DNA of 64,000 nt from Corynebacterium anserum (GCF_014262665.1 NZ_CP046883.1:558001-622000), one strand, 5' to 3'; positions 1-9,991 are shown, counted from the stretch's first letter. Notes: generated by a model not told the origin, from the letters alone. Numbers and translations: made by a program.

Positions 1-575
1 TGCAACTGCATCGATGTGCATGCGGATTCGGGAGCAATGTCCTCAAAGTCCTCGTGGTAGTGCTCTTCGCGAGCAATATCGATACGTACCAATTCTCCGC
101 GAGCCTCCATAATGGAGTTGCTCAGTGCGCGGTAGCGGTTTTCCTTTGTCATCCATTCTGGATCGCGCAGAAATTCGGTTGTCAGTGACGGCAAAGTCCC
201 GATCATGGCTACGTGTGCGCCAACTTTTCCAGCAGCGACCCGGACCGCTGCAAGGCGTTCTTCGAGCTCCTGTTGCATGATGTCCAGACCTTCACCAGCT
301 ATGGACTGAGGTGGGAGATTGAGCTCGACATTAAAGGCGCCGATTTCAGACTGGTAGTCATCAGATAATTCGGACAGAACCTCCTCACCGCAACATAGGG
401 GCTGCATATCGTCACCAACCAAGTTCAGTTCCAGTTCGAGACCAATGGTGCCTTCGTCTACGAACTCTGCGTGCTGAAGGTGATGATCGAACAATTCAAG
501 GTCGCGGAGCAGTCGGTTGCGATAACGCGTGCGCTGCTGAGGAGTGTAGCTATCTGAAGAAACTGCGTCGCCCAT
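1..575 (-). CDS. Glutamate-cysteine ligase family (GCS2) protein, 3' part cut off
   Basis: An open frame of 191 codons runs from an ATG at 575 to the left edge without a stop, so only the N-terminal part is present. It carries the stretch IGLELELNL near residue 44, then EIGAFNVELNLPP near residue 80 and MIGTLPSL further on, which fit the GCS2 type of ATP-dependent carboxylate-amine ligase. Relatives in actinobacteria are about 500 residues long and are often annotated as glutamate-cysteine ligase, although mycothiol-making bacteria do not depend on glutathione, so the true substrate is uncertain. A GGAG ribosome site lies just before the ATG. It lies downstream of the DedA gene on the same strand, 170 bp away. 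Confidence 0.8.
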   Translation of the reverse strand, partial: MGDAVSSDSYTPQQRTRYRNRLLRDLELFDHHLQHAEFVDEGTIGLELELNLVGDDMQPLCCGEEVLSELSDDYQSEIGAFNVELNLPPQSIAGEGLDIMQQELEERLAAVRVAAGKVGAHVAMIGTLPSLTTEFLRDPEWMTKENRYRALSNSIMEARGELVRIDIAREEHYHEDFEDIAPESACTSMQL

Positions 576-745
576 AGTTCTCCAGCGTAGTGAACGTTAA
601 GCAGTCGGGTGAGGAAAGCTGTACAGCAGCTCCAAACTAGGTGTCGGAGACTGATCCGATGAGCTATCCAGCCGCTGGACTGACGACATGAGTTCCATGG
701 GGCTGGAAGGAGCGCCTGATGAGGTGGAAGGTGTGAGGGGCCGGA

Positions 746-1396
746 TTAGACGCTGGAGTTATTTACCCGAGAGAGTTTCTTGTTCTTACGACGCTTGTTT
801 ATGCCCGAGATGATGATTGGCAACACGGAAATTCCCACAATCACCAGCATGATGCCCTCGATGGAGTGCTCTATACCCGGGATACCTCCCAAAAGCACAC
901 CAACCAGCAGCATGGTAATGATCCATGCTAGAGCCCCGGAAACGTTCCAGACGACGAAACGCTTGTACTCCATACGTGAAGTACCTGCAGCGAGAGGCAC
1001 ATAGGTACGAATAATCGGCACGAAACGGCCGAGGACGAGGGCAATCGGTCCATGCTTGGCGAAGAATTCTTCTGCAGCGTCCAAATGTTCGGTTTTGAGG
1101 ATTGTGGCGTCGTCAGAGAAGAAACGGCGACCAAAGCGATGGCCGATGAAGAATCCTGCCTGATCACCGGCGACGGCGGCAATCGTTGCCACAGCGAAAA
1201 TTGCCCAGATGCTCGTGTTCAGTTCGGTATGCAGAATAGCTGCGGTTACCAGGAGAGAATCTCCAGGGAGAAATGGAAAGAGCAGACCCGACTCGATGAA
1301 GACGATAATGCCCAAACCAACAAGTACCCATGGGCCGAAACTCGACAGCAGGGTATTCGCATCCATGAGATGAGTGAGGGAGCCAATGAAATCCAA
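746..1396 (-). CDS. DedA family membrane protein
   Basis: An integral membrane protein of the DedA/VTT family, whose members are linked to undecaprenyl-phosphate or phospholipid flipping and membrane homeostasis. The sequence shows the family hallmarks FPFLPGDSLL after the first hydrophobic segment and GRFVPIIRTYVPLAAG in the middle, followed by two more membrane helices and a basic tail (KRRKNKK). The frame is open up to a TTG at 1477, but the N-terminal residues there look unlike the family; a TTG at 1396 has an AAAGG ribosome site seven bases upstream, and an ATG at 1366 lies directly before the first conserved block. The start is therefore uncertain, giving 206 to 243 residues. The partial ligase gene follows on the same strand. 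Confidence 0.85.
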   Translation of the reverse strand: MDFIGSLTHLMDANTLLSSFGPWVLVGLGIIVFIESGLLFPFLPGDSLLVTAAILHTELNTSIWAIFAVATIAAVAGDQAGFFIGHRFGRRFFSDDATILKTEHLDAAEEFFAKHGPIALVLGRFVPIIRTYVPLAAGTSRMEYKRFVVWNVSGALAWIITMLLVGVLLGGIPGIEHSIEGIMLVIVGISVLPIIISGINKRRKNKKLSRVNNSSV

Positions 1397-1547
1397 AAGC
1401 TGGCCTTTCAAAAAGTGCAACGCGTGCAGGGAGAACAGTGCCGGGGGAAATGGGTTTTCTAGGCACTCAAAGTACAATCACAGCAATTTAACTCTCTCAC
1501 ATCTAATTTTCATAGCCTATTCCAGGCAATTTCGCTGAGGAGTAGCT

Positions 1548-3572
1548 GTGGGTTTCAGCAGAAAGAGGGCGAAAGCGGGGAAGGTGCGAAAGTTGGGGAC
1601 TACACCCACATTGAGTCAATTCGACGCGGACCAATCTAGCTCTATGAACCCCATAGGCGTAGTGTTTCGCAGCGTGAGTAAGACACGTTCTTCTACACTC
1701 GCCCTGGTTATCGCGGCCTTAGGTGTGGTGTTCGGAGATATTGGCACAAGCCCTCTCTACGCCATGCAGTCCATTTTCGCCCTCGATGGCGGGGTTGTAG
1801 AGACTACCCAGACCAATATTTATGGTGTGGTATCCACGATCTTCTGGTCGTTGCTAGTGATCGTGACCACGAAGTACGTCGGCTTTATTCTCCAGGCCGA
1901 TAATGGTGGTGAGGGCGGCATTTTGGCTCTCACGGCGTTAGTCGAGCGCTCAGTAGGCCGAGTGAATGCCAATGGACGGCGCGTGGGTAAGGCGCGGCTT
2001 ATTGCGCTGATGTTGGGAGTGTGTGGCGCTGGTCTGTTTTACGGAGACTCCGTGATCACCCCTGCCATTTCCGTGATGTCAGCGATCGAAGGCGTGGCAG
2101 TGGTCAACCCTGACCTATCGCACTGGGTTGTTCCGTTGGGAGCGCTCATCATTGTTGCCCTGTTTGTGGCTCAAAAATGGGGCACGGGTGCTGTTGGAAA
2201 AGCTTTTGGTCCGATCATGGTGCTCTGGTTCAGCTTGTTAGCGGTGTTAGGCATCGCACAGATTGTGCAGCATCCAGGTGTTCTTGCTGCTCTGTTACCA
2301 ACGTATGCGCTGCATTTCATCATCACTGCGCCGGGAATAGCATTTGTTGCTTTCGGCTCCATTGTGCTCGCTATCACCGGTGCGGAGGCTTTGTACGCGG
2401 ACATGGGTCACTTCGGTAAGTCGCCCGTGCGTCGTGCGTGGTTGTTTATGGTGTTCCCGAGCTTGGTATTGAACTACCTAGGCCAGTCAGCCTTGCTTGT
2501 GAACACCCCCGAGGCGAAGGTCAAGCCATTCTTTTTAATGGCGCCGTCCTGGGCACAACTCCCACTGGTCATCATCGCCACGATGGCTACGGTTATTGCG
2601 TCTCAAGCCGTCATATCCGGTGCATTTTCTGTCTCCAAGCAAGCCATGAACTTAGGCCTGCTCCCGCGGTTTAGCGTGCGTCAGACTTCCAGTAAGGAAA
2701 AAGGGCAGATTTACCTACCCGCTATCAATTGGCTTCTGTTCGTGGGAGTGATGCTCCTGCTGTTGATCTTCCGCTCCTCCGAACGTTTAGCCACCGCTTA
2801 TGGTTTGGCAGTGACGGGTACGTTCCTGATGACTACGGGCCTGTTCTTGATGTACGCCCGTTCTGTGAAGAACTGGGCAGTGTGGAAGTTGGTTGTGGCC
2901 GCATTGGCTTTCGGCACCTTCGAGGCATTGTTCTTCTCCGCTAACGCGGTGAAGCTCTTCCACGGCGGCTGGATACCTCTGACTATTGGTATCTGCATCG
3001 TGTTCATCATGGTGACGTGGCGTCAGGGTCTACGTATGCTGTTCGAACGGCGCATGGATATCACCGACAACTGGAATGGTTTCCTTACAAAGGTGCGTGC
3101 TCAGCAGCTAGTGACCGTTCCGGGGACCGCCATTTATCTCCACCTGAATCCGCTGACACCACCGCAGGCGCTGGAGACCAACGTTCGCTTTAACCACATG
3201 ATTCACGAGCGGGTGGTGATTATCCGGGGGCTCACTTCTTCCTGGCCACGCGTGTACGATGACCGACGCGTGAGTGTTGACACGGAGTTCACCGACCCGA
3301 ACATCACACTGGTGACCGTGCGGTTTGGTTTCTTCGAGGCTCCAAATATGCCAAACGCGATCAAGATTTTGCGCAAGGAGGGTGTGAATATTCCCGATGA
3401 GCCGTTCTATTTCACGTCGAAGATGAGCCTGATCGATGGCGAGGAATCTGCCATGTCTTCGTGGCGTAAGAAGGTGTTCTTCTTCCTCTATCACAACCAG
3501 GCTCAGCCGCTGAGTTACTTCGCTCTGCCGCCAAAGCGCACCGTTGCCTTTGAATCTCGGTTGACGTTGTAG
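1548..3572 (+). CDS. kup: KUP family potassium uptake protein
   Basis: A low-affinity K+ uptake permease of the KUP/HAK/KT family, probably proton coupled, in the cytoplasmic membrane. The signature ALGVVFGDIGTSPLYA occurs near residue 60, about twelve hydrophobic segments follow, and a hydrophilic C-terminal domain of some 150 residues matches the family layout; 674 residues is slightly longer than the 620-630 usual elsewhere because of a basic N-terminal extension. The GTG start is supported by GAGGAG five bases upstream; an internal ATG at MNPIGVV is an alternative. The 70-bp divergent spacer to the DedA gene is too short for a ydaO-type (c-di-AMP) riboswitch, and none is visible. Confidence 0.95.
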   Translation: MGFSRKRAKAGKVRKLGTTPTLSQFDADQSSSMNPIGVVFRSVSKTRSSTLALVIAALGVVFGDIGTSPLYAMQSIFALDGGVVETTQTNIYGVVSTIFWSLLVIVTTKYVGFILQADNGGEGGILALTALVERSVGRVNANGRRVGKARLIALMLGVCGAGLFYGDSVITPAISVMSAIEGVAVVNPDLSHWVVPLGALIIVALFVAQKWGTGAVGKAFGPIMVLWFSLLAVLGIAQIVQHPGVLAALLPTYALHFIITAPGIAFVAFGSIVLAITGAEALYADMGHFGKSPVRRAWLFMVFPSLVLNYLGQSALLVNTPEAKVKPFFLMAPSWAQLPLVIIATMATVIASQAVISGAFSVSKQAMNLGLLPRFSVRQTSSKEKGQIYLPAINWLLFVGVMLLLLIFRSSERLATAYGLAVTGTFLMTTGLFLMYARSVKNWAVWKLVVAALAFGTFEALFFSANAVKLFHGGWIPLTIGICIVFIMVTWRQGLRMLFERRMDITDNWNGFLTKVRAQQLVTVPGTAIYLHLNPLTPPQALETNVRFNHMIHERVVIIRGLTSSWPRVYDDRRVSVDTEFTDPNITLVTVRFGFFEAPNMPNAIKILRKEGVNIPDEPFYFTSKMSLIDGEESAMSSWRKKVFFFLYHNQAQPLSYFALPPKRTVAFESRLTL

Positions 3573-3730
3573 TGCGCTCGTTGTGGTCTTTGGGCGCGGG
3601 CTAAGAGGCGGTTCTTCACACGTGATGGGTGCTGCAGCGGGTGGCTTGTTGGCGGTCACACCGCTAGTGTTAGTCCAGCCCAGAGGGTGGGTTGTGCCTG
3701 GCGTGACGAGGTTGCTAGTAGCGTCAGTTT

Positions 3731-5524
3731 TTAGCCTTTAATTTTGGAACCGTGCCCAGTCCACGCTTCGTCGCGCAATTCGTTCTTGCGTACCTTTCCG
3801 GTGGAGGTACGTGGGAGTTCTTCAAGTACGACCACATCACGCGGCACCTTGTATCCCGCGATGTGTGCACGGCAGTGAGCGATGATGACTTCTTGGATAG
3901 CCTGCGGGTTCTCCTGTGCCTGCTCGTGCGCTTCTGGTCGTAGTACCACGTAGGCGCGTGGTCGTTCACCCCATTTGTCGTCTGGTACGCCGATGACGGC
4001 GCAGTCGGAGACGTCGGGGTAGCTCACGATTGCCTGCTCGACCTCAATGGTGGATATGTTCTCGCCACCGGAGACCACCACATCCTTCGCACGGTCGAGG
4101 AGCTGGATATAGCCGTCTTCGTGCATGACGCCCAGATCTCCGGTATGGAACCAGCCACCGCGGAAGGCTTCCGCTGTGGCTTCTTCATCGTTGAAATACC
4201 CGGCCATTACGCCGTTGCCGGTCATCACAATCTCACCCATTGTGGTCCCATCTGCCGGTACATCGGTGAGGGTGGCGTCATGTGGCTCGGTCGGTTCCAC
4301 CACACGGACGTCTTCGTTGGTGATCATCGCCACGCCTTGACGGGCCTTCAATACGGCGCGGCGGCGCACCGTCATATCTGCCCAGTCCGGCTGCGACTCA
4401 CAAACGGTGAAGGGACCGTAGGATTCCGTGAGCCCGTACACGTGGGTGACTTCCACGCCGATGTTTTCACATCGGGTGATGATGGTCGGGCTAGGTGGTG
4501 CCCCTGCTGTGACGATGCGCATGCCGTGGACACGGCGCTTATTTTCGTCGTCGACGAGGGTTGTCAGCACGGCTGGGGCGCCGCACATTGCGTTAACCCC
4601 TTCCTCGACGATGAGGCGCCACATCTCAGGGCCGCGTACGGCGCGTAGAGCGATTTGAGTTCCACTAACGGCCATCACTGCCCACCCGGTGCACCATCCC
4701 GAACAGTGGAACATCGGGAGTGTCCACATGTAGACCGTCTGGTGGTTGAAGTGCTGTGTGGTGATGGCTCCGAGTGCGTTGAGGTAGGAACCACGGTGCG
4801 TGTACACCACGCCCTTCGGACGGCCTGTAGTCCCCGACGTGTAGTTGATGGCGATGGGTTGGTGTTCATCCGCGACGGAAAAGGGGAGTTCCTCGCCGTC
4901 GATATAGGCGCCGATGTACCGGCTGAACGTGGTGTGCTTATCTTTTTTCTCCGACGCCACTTCTGGCTCACTACCGTATTCATCAGCGATGAGAATTACG
5001 CGCCGTAGGAGTGTATCAATGTGAGAACTAGCTGTGTCGATGAGTGGTTTTTCGCCCATCATCACGGAAATTGAAGAGTGCTCGACGATGTACTGGATCT
5101 CTGCCGGTGCCAAGCGGGTGTTGATGGCTACAATGACAGCCTGGGCAAGCGGTATTGCGAATTGAGCCAGCAAGGCCTCGTAGCTGTTGGCTGCGAGTAC
5201 ACCGACGCGATCGCCAGGTTGGACTCCATCAGATCGGAGTGCGCGGGCGAGGGCGAGTGCGTCGTTTTTAAAATCAGCGAAGCTCACTCGGCGAGACCCA
5301 TCCACACAGGCTGTTTTTTGTGGGTGAACCCGAGCGCTGCGCTCGAGGAAGCGCAAAGGGGTGAGAGCTACGTTGAGGCCTTGTTGAGACGTAGAGACTT
5401 CTAAGGTTGTTACGTGGGTGGAGGTGTGGGTAGCTGAGTGATCTGAGGCCGTTGGGTGGTTCGAGGTTGTCTGGCGGTAGGGCGTAGTGCTACGTGAGTG
5501 GTTCGATGTGGTGTTTGAGGTCAT
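3731..5524 (-). CDS. Acyl-CoA synthetase (AMP-forming, FadD-like)
   Basis: A member of the ANL superfamily that activates a carboxylic acid to acyl-AMP and then acyl-CoA. The ATP-binding loop reads YTSGTTGRPKGV, the adenylate motif YGLTESYGP follows, then WFHTGDLG, the hinge DRAKDVVVSGGENIS and the catalytic lysine motif TGKVRKNELR near the C-terminus. The domain order is complete and the length (597 residues) includes a Ser/Thr/His-rich, low-complexity N-terminal tail of about 50 residues that is unlike the core. The frame extends to a TTG at 5551, but the ATG at 5524 is preferred. It most resembles medium or long-chain acyl-CoA ligases; the chain length cannot be read from sequence. It stands alone, divergent from a lipoprotein gene. 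Confidence 0.88.
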   Translation of the reverse strand: MTSNTTSNHSRSTTPYRQTTSNHPTASDHSATHTSTHVTTLEVSTSQQGLNVALTPLRFLERSARVHPQKTACVDGSRRVSFADFKNDALALARALRSDGVQPGDRVGVLAANSYEALLAQFAIPLAQAVIVAINTRLAPAEIQYIVEHSSISVMMGEKPLIDTASSHIDTLLRRVILIADEYGSEPEVASEKKDKHTTFSRYIGAYIDGEELPFSVADEHQPIAINYTSGTTGRPKGVVYTHRGSYLNALGAITTQHFNHQTVYMWTLPMFHCSGWCTGWAVMAVSGTQIALRAVRGPEMWRLIVEEGVNAMCGAPAVLTTLVDDENKRRVHGMRIVTAGAPPSPTIITRCENIGVEVTHVYGLTESYGPFTVCESQPDWADMTVRRRAVLKARQGVAMITNEDVRVVEPTEPHDATLTDVPADGTTMGEIVMTGNGVMAGYFNDEEATAEAFRGGWFHTGDLGVMHEDGYIQLLDRAKDVVVSGGENISTIEVEQAIVSYPDVSDCAVIGVPDDKWGERPRAYVVLRPEAHEQAQENPQAIQEVIIAHCRAHIAGYKVPRDVVVLEELPRTSTGKVRKNELRDEAWTGHGSKIKG

Positions 5525-5649
5525 GCTACACACTTTATGTTCTCTAAACAAAAATAGTGTTAAGCCTTATGGGTTTTTGTATTCTTCTTGTAATGCTGAA
5601 GGGGCGGAGATACCGCCCTTACGCGGAAAATAGGCTCTGAGCTGCATCT

Positions 5650-5683
5650 GATTTGTGCAAATCAATACTGCTAGGATGGGAAT
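5650..5683 (+). promoter_or_regulatory. Candidate promoter with overlapping palindrome; possible leaderless start
   Basis: An inverted repeat GATTTG-TG-CAAATC occupies 5650-5663. Six-base box TAGGAT at 5672-5677, preceded by TGC and followed by GGG, resembles the corynebacterial extended -10 element. Transcription would begin about seven bases later, at or next to the ATG at 5684, and no Shine-Dalgarno sequence precedes that ATG, so the lipoprotein mRNA may be leaderless. The palindrome sits where a repressor could block RNA polymerase. The motif reading is direct; promoter function is inferred. Confidence 0.45.
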
Positions 5684-6250
5684 ATGCGTATTTTTCCTAA
5701 GCGAGCAAAGACAGCGTCAGTCCTGGCGGTTACCCCGTTTCTACTTGTCGGGCTGGCTGCATGTGGTGAAAATAGCAATGAATCCAGCACTACTGAGGCA
5801 AGTACCGTGACGGTAACCGAGTCAGTATCAGAGTCCGCAACAGCCGCTGGGTCTTCCTCATCTTCTTCATCGTCATCGGGTAGTGCGGCTGCCGATTCCG
5901 GTAAAGCCCCGACGATCAAGGTGGACGGCAACACCGTAGATAACTCAGCATTCACCCCGGTGCGGTGCAAACAGGATCAGGATGATGGTCACCCCCTGAT
6001 TGAATACGAAGCTGGCAAGGACCGTTCCGGAAACGAACTGGACATTGACATCTTCACCGATATTAAAACCTTGGACTCTTTAGACTTTGACCTCAACAAT
6101 GAAGAATGGGAGGTTGACGATGCTGATAAAGCCAATGCCACGGTCACCGAACACAACGGCGAGTACACCGTAAAGGCTACTGTGACCAAGGATGAACACG
6201 GCAGCAACCAGAAGAAGAACATCGAAGTCACTCTGTCCTGCAAGGCTTAG
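5684..6250 (+). CDS. LpqH-like secreted lipoprotein
   Basis: A secreted lipoprotein of 188 residues. The N-terminus has a basic start, a hydrophobic stretch and the lipobox LAAC (Cys near residue 27), so it should be lipidated and anchored on the outer face of the membrane. A Ser-rich linker (about residues 33-70) leads to a C-terminal domain beginning IKVDGNTVDNSAFTPVRC and ending IEVTLSCKA, with two cysteines that could form a disulfide. This layout and the paired cysteines resemble the mycobacterial 19-kDa antigen family (LpqH, Pfam Myco_19_kDa), but the match is judged by eye and similarity is modest. It is convergent with the symporter gene. Function is unknown. Confidence 0.75.
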   Translation: MRIFPKRAKTASVLAVTPFLLVGLAACGENSNESSTTEASTVTVTESVSESATAAGSSSSSSSSSGSAAADSGKAPTIKVDGNTVDNSAFTPVRCKQDQDDGHPLIEYEAGKDRSGNELDIDIFTDIKTLDSLDFDLNNEEWEVDDADKANATVTEHNGEYTVKATVTKDEHGSNQKKNIEVTLSCKA

Positions 6251-6301
6251 CCTCAAACCTAAAGGGTGAGTTTTGAACTTTATTATTCGCAATAAGCCTT
6301 G

Positions 6302-6339
6302 AGCTTTATATCTTGGTGCGAGCTTTATATCTTGGTGCG
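6302..6339. repeat. Perfect 19-bp tandem duplication over a stop codon
   Basis: The 19-mer agctttatatcttggtgcg occurs twice head to tail (6302-6320 and 6321-6339). The right copy contains the last codons and stop (6325-6327) of the minus-strand symporter gene; the left copy repeats them just downstream, out of frame with the gene. It is one of several short tandem duplications near gene ends in this window. Confidence 0.9.
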
Positions 6340-7770
6340 CCACGGGTTGTTGGTATCGATGAGGAATTTCTCTACGTCTTCTGGGCGAGCGCGGAGAGTT
6401 GGGTCGAACTTTAAGTAGACCTTTGTTTCTCGGGTAACCAAGCCGGAGAGTATGAGCAGGCCGATGAGGTTGGGCAATGCCATCAAGCCATTTGCCAGGT
6501 CGGAGAATGTCCATGCCAGAGTTAGTTCCGACGTCGCGCCGACAAACACCACGCAGGTGAAAATCATGCGATATGGCAAGGAAGCCCAATCTCCCAATGC
6601 CCGTTCTGCGTTGCGTTCGCCGTAGTAGGACCAGCCCAGGATGGTCGAGAATGCGAAGAAGACGACAGATAGGGAGACGATGGTTCCCCCCCACTGGGAT
6701 CCGAGACCCTCAGAGTATGCAGCGGCCGTCATGCTGCCTGCTGCGTCTTTACCCTGATCCCACACGCCTGTGGTTACGATGACCAGACCGGTCATGCTCA
6801 CCACAATGATGGTGTCGATGAAGGTCTGAGTCATTGAGACGAGGCCCTGACGAACGGGGTGGGTGGTTTTAGCAGCGGCAGCTGCGATAGCGGCAGAGCC
6901 CATACCGGATTCATTGGAGAAAATACCGCGAGCAACACCCATCTGCAGGGCGATCAAAATACCTGAGCCAACAAAACCACCCGTTGCGGCAGTCTCAGTG
7001 AAGGCATCGGAGAAGATGAGACCCAGCGCTGCAGGGATTTCGCCAGCGTGAATGAATAGAACGATAATGCCGCCCACGAGATAAATGACGATCATCAGAG
7101 GTACGAATGCCGATGTAACCTTACCGATGGTCTGGATTCCGCCTAGCAAAACGGCACCAACCAGTACGAACATGACCACACCGGAGACCCATGGATCCAC
7201 ACCGAAGGTGTCATGCAAACCTGCCGAGACGGCGTTGGCTTGCGTCATGTTACCGATGCCGAAAGACGCGATGATGGCGGCGATTGTGAAGAACCACGTC
7301 AAGAACGTACCGAAGCTGCCCTTGATACCCATTTGCAGATAGCGTTGCGGCCCACCGTTAATCAGTCCGGCTTTATCTGTGGTGCGGAAACGTACGCCGA
7401 GGAACGCTTCGGTGTATTTGGAGGCCATACCTAGAAGGCCAGTACACCACATCCAGAACAATGCGCCAGGGCCACCGATGGAAATAGCGGTTGCGACGCC
7501 CACGATGTTGCCCACTCCCACGGTTGCAGCCAGCGCGGTGGTGAGAGCTTGGTATTGGGTGATGTCACCTTCGCCACCCTCGTCGTCGCGGTCTATGAGA
7601 CCGTGGCGTAATGCGACGCCCAATTTACGGAACTGGATTCCAGAAAGGCGGATAGTGAGAAAGAGGCCGGTGCCTAGCAGGAGTGGAATCAGGAACCATG
7701 GACCCCACACGAAGCTGCCCGCAGTGCTGAGCCAACCTTCGAGTTTTTCAGCGAAAGAAACATCAGTCAT
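6325..7770 (-). CDS. AGCS family alanine/glycine:sodium symporter
   Basis: A sodium-coupled amino acid carrier (alanine/glycine:cation symporter family) in the cytoplasmic membrane. The N-terminal block GPWFLIPLLLGTGLFLTIR, the motif ATVGVGNIVGVATAISIGGPGALFWMW near residue 100, and the later segment with NESGMGSAAIAAAAA are all family hallmarks; about ten hydrophobic segments are visible and the length (481 residues) is normal. The ATG at 7770 is chosen because upstream codons to 7860 are hydrophobic but lack family similarity. The C-terminal codons and stop lie in a 19-bp tandem duplication. The gene is convergent with the lipoprotein gene and divergent from pgm. Confidence 0.92.
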   Translation of the reverse strand: MTDVSFAEKLEGWLSTAGSFVWGPWFLIPLLLGTGLFLTIRLSGIQFRKLGVALRHGLIDRDDEGGEGDITQYQALTTALAATVGVGNIVGVATAISIGGPGALFWMWCTGLLGMASKYTEAFLGVRFRTTDKAGLINGGPQRYLQMGIKGSFGTFLTWFFTIAAIIASFGIGNMTQANAVSAGLHDTFGVDPWVSGVVMFVLVGAVLLGGIQTIGKVTSAFVPLMIVIYLVGGIIVLFIHAGEIPAALGLIFSDAFTETAATGGFVGSGILIALQMGVARGIFSNESGMGSAAIAAAAAKTTHPVRQGLVSMTQTFIDTIIVVSMTGLVIVTTGVWDQGKDAAGSMTAAAYSEGLGSQWGGTIVSLSVVFFAFSTILGWSYYGERNAERALGDWASLPYRMIFTCVVFVGATSELTLAWTFSDLANGLMALPNLIGLLILSGLVTRETKVYLKFDPTLRARPEDVEKFLIDTNNPWRTKI

Positions 7771-8067
7771 GCAAAAAATGTACAACTTTGCATAAATACA
7801 TGGAATCTGTTCGACAAAACTTAACAAATACGCCATATCTGTGGCGCTACAGGCCGTCAATGAGCATTTACCGTAGCAACCGGTATTTCAGGCCCAGCAG
7901 CGAGCATTCACCGCCGGAGGGGAGGATCACGGTGAGCTGTAAACAGAGGCTTCTCTTCCGATGCAGTGAGGGAGAATCTGAGTTCGGGGGAGAAAGAGCG
8001 AGAAAAAGAAGGGGAAATCAGGCACTCTGGAGTTAGACCTCACACCGTCCGATTGAAGGAGACGCAC

Positions 8068-9726
8068 ATGCATCCACGCGCAGGGCAACCAGCACAACCG
8101 GAAGATCTCACTGACATCCCAGCGTTGCTTGCCGCTTATAAGGATATTCAGCCCGATGTGAACGACCCAGGGCAGCGAGTAACCTTTGGCACTTCCGGTC
8201 ACCGCGGAAGCTCCTTCGACGGTGCCTTTAATGAAGCACACATTGCTGCCACTACTCAGGCGATCGTGGATTACCGACGCGACAAGCACATCGAAGGCCC
8301 GCTCTTCATTGGCCGTGACCCACACGCGCTGAGCGAACCAGCACACCAGACCGCGCTGGAAGTGTTGGCTGCTAATGGTGTGAGAACTCTCATGGATGCG
8401 CAGAATGGGTTCGTGCCTACTCCGGCGATTTCCTTTGCCATTCTTGAATACAACAAAAACCTCCCCGGAGGCCCTACGGGTACGGATCGGGGGCGTGCGG
8501 ATGGCATTGTTATCACGCCGTCCCACAATCCACCGCGTGATGGTGGATTCAAATACAACCCGCCGACCGGTGGGCCGGCTGATACTGAGGCCACCAGTTG
8601 GATCGCCGACCGCGCTAACAAGTACCTTGACGCCGCTTTGAAAGGCGTAGAGCGAACCAGCGACCTTAGCAGCATCGAGAAGCATGATTTCTTGGGGACA
8701 TATGTTGCTGCGCTGCCGGAAGTGGTGAATCTTTCTGCCATCCGGGAAGCAGGTGTGCGCATCGGCGCGGATCCGATGGGCGGCGCTTCGGTGGAATACT
8801 GGGGGCGTATTGCTGAGGAACACCGCCTGGATTTGACGGTGGTGAATGACAAGGTTGACCCTGCCTTTGGATTCATGACGTTGGATTCAGACGGAAAAAT
8901 AAGGATGGATTGTTCTTCGCCGTCAGCGATGGCGTCGTTGGTTGCTGCGGTGGCAGGCGACGGAGCGGCCGCCTACGATATCGCAACGGGTAACGACGCA
9001 GACGCTGACCGCCACGGCATCGTCACCCCAGACGGCGGGCTGATGAATCCTAACCACTACCTCGCTGTTGCTATTGACTATTTGTTCACCCACCGTGACG
9101 GCTGGCCAGCCCAGGCGGCTGTGGGCAAGACCCTGGTGAGCTCTTCCATGATCGATCGTGTGGTGGCGGATATGGGACGGACGCTCAACGAGGTTCCCGT
9201 GGGCTTTAAGTGGTTTGTGCCGGGGCTGGTGGAAGGAACCATCGGTTTTGGTGGTGAGGAGTCTGCCGGTGCTTCTTTCCTGCGGATGGATGGCTCGGTA
9301 TGGTCCACCGATAAGGACGGTATTATTGCTGATCTGCTGGCGAGCGAGATCCTTGCCGTGACAGGTAAAACCCCATCGCAGCGGTATGCCGAACTGGCGG
9401 AGAAGTTTGGTGCGCCATTCTATTCCCGCATCGACGGGGCGGCTAACCGCGAACAGCGGGAAATGCTGAAGAAGCTATCGCCCTCAGACATTACAGCGGA
9501 CACCTTGGCCGGTGGAAAGATCACCTCGATTCTCACTGAGGCTCCAGGCAATGGTGCGTCGATAGGAGGACTGAAGGTGACTACGGCGGATGCGTGGTTT
9601 GCTGCTCGGCCATCGGGTACAGAGGATAAGTACAAGATCTATGCGGAATCATTCAAAGGCGAGGAGCACGTGCACCAGGTGTTGGAGGAAGCACAAGATG
9701 TGATTAATGGCGTACTCAACCCCTAG
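8068..9726 (+). CDS. pgm: Phosphoglucomutase (alpha-D-glucose phosphate-specific)
   Basis: Interconverts glucose 1-phosphate and glucose 6-phosphate, supplying sugar nucleotides for cell-wall polysaccharide and glycogen. The active-site serine loop [17 protein letters not shown], the metal-binding loop [11 protein letters not shown], the sugar-binding loop [13 protein letters not shown] and the phosphate-binding [16 protein letters not shown] are all present in order. The length of 552 residues is right for the cytoplasmic bacterial enzyme. The ATG at 8068 follows a GAAGGAGA ribosome site; the open frame continues to 7966 but that part is purine-rich leader sequence. It is a single gene, divergent from the symporter. 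Confidence 0.96.
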   Translation: MHPRAGQPAQPEDLTDIPALLAAYKDIQPDVNDPGQRVTFGTSGHRGSSFDGAFNEAHIAATTQAIVDYRRDKHIEGPLFIGRDPHALSEPAHQTALEVLAANGVRTLMDAQNGFVPTPAISFAILEYNKNLPGGPTGTDRGRADGIVITPSHNPPRDGGFKYNPPTGGPADTEATSWIADRANKYLDAALKGVERTSDLSSIEKHDFLGTYVAALPEVVNLSAIREAGVRIGADPMGGASVEYWGRIAEEHRLDLTVVNDKVDPAFGFMTLDSDGKIRMDCSSPSAMASLVAAVAGDGAAAYDIATGNDADADRHGIVTPDGGLMNPNHYLAVAIDYLFTHRDGWPAQAAVGKTLVSSSMIDRVVADMGRTLNEVPVGFKWFVPGLVEGTIGFGGEESAGASFLRMDGSVWSTDKDGIIADLLASEILAVTGKTPSQRYAELAEKFGAPFYSRIDGAANREQREMLKKLSPSDITADTLAGGKITSILTEAPGNGASIGGLKVTTADAWFAARPSGTEDKYKIYAESFKGEEHVHQVLEEAQDVINGVLNP

Positions 9727-9787
9727 CGAACGTCCTCACGAGGGGTCGAGGGTACGGCTAGGCGGAGTCACGCCTGCATTAGCAGCG

Positions 9788-9812
9788 CTCGTACGACCTT
9801 CGCTCGTATGAG
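9788..9812 (+). terminator. Hairpin downstream of pgm, possible terminator
   Basis: ctcgtacga, a 7-base loop, then tcgtatgag gives a nine-pair stem with one G-T pair. There is no run of T after it, so intrinsic termination is uncertain. Confidence 0.35.
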
Positions 9813-9991
9813 GGGATGTGAACCGAAGCTATTCATTGCTTCAACTGTGGAGAAGCTGTGAACGGGGAGTTTTTCTTTCCAAGTTCTTTTCAAATTGCTG
9901 GAAATACGGAGCTGAGGCTAGGGAACATTAGGGACTCAGACCCTTGATTGGATAGGGTTAAGCCATTGGCCTCAACGTTTCTGCGCTATTT

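Noticed and set aside
1478..1547. A c-di-AMP (ydaO) riboswitch before kup
   Set aside because: The 70-bp spacer is too short to hold that RNA and shows no matching conserved core.
7927..8823. A 298-codon minus-strand frame over the start of pgm
   Set aside because: It overlaps clearly conserved pgm coding sequence and shows no family features.
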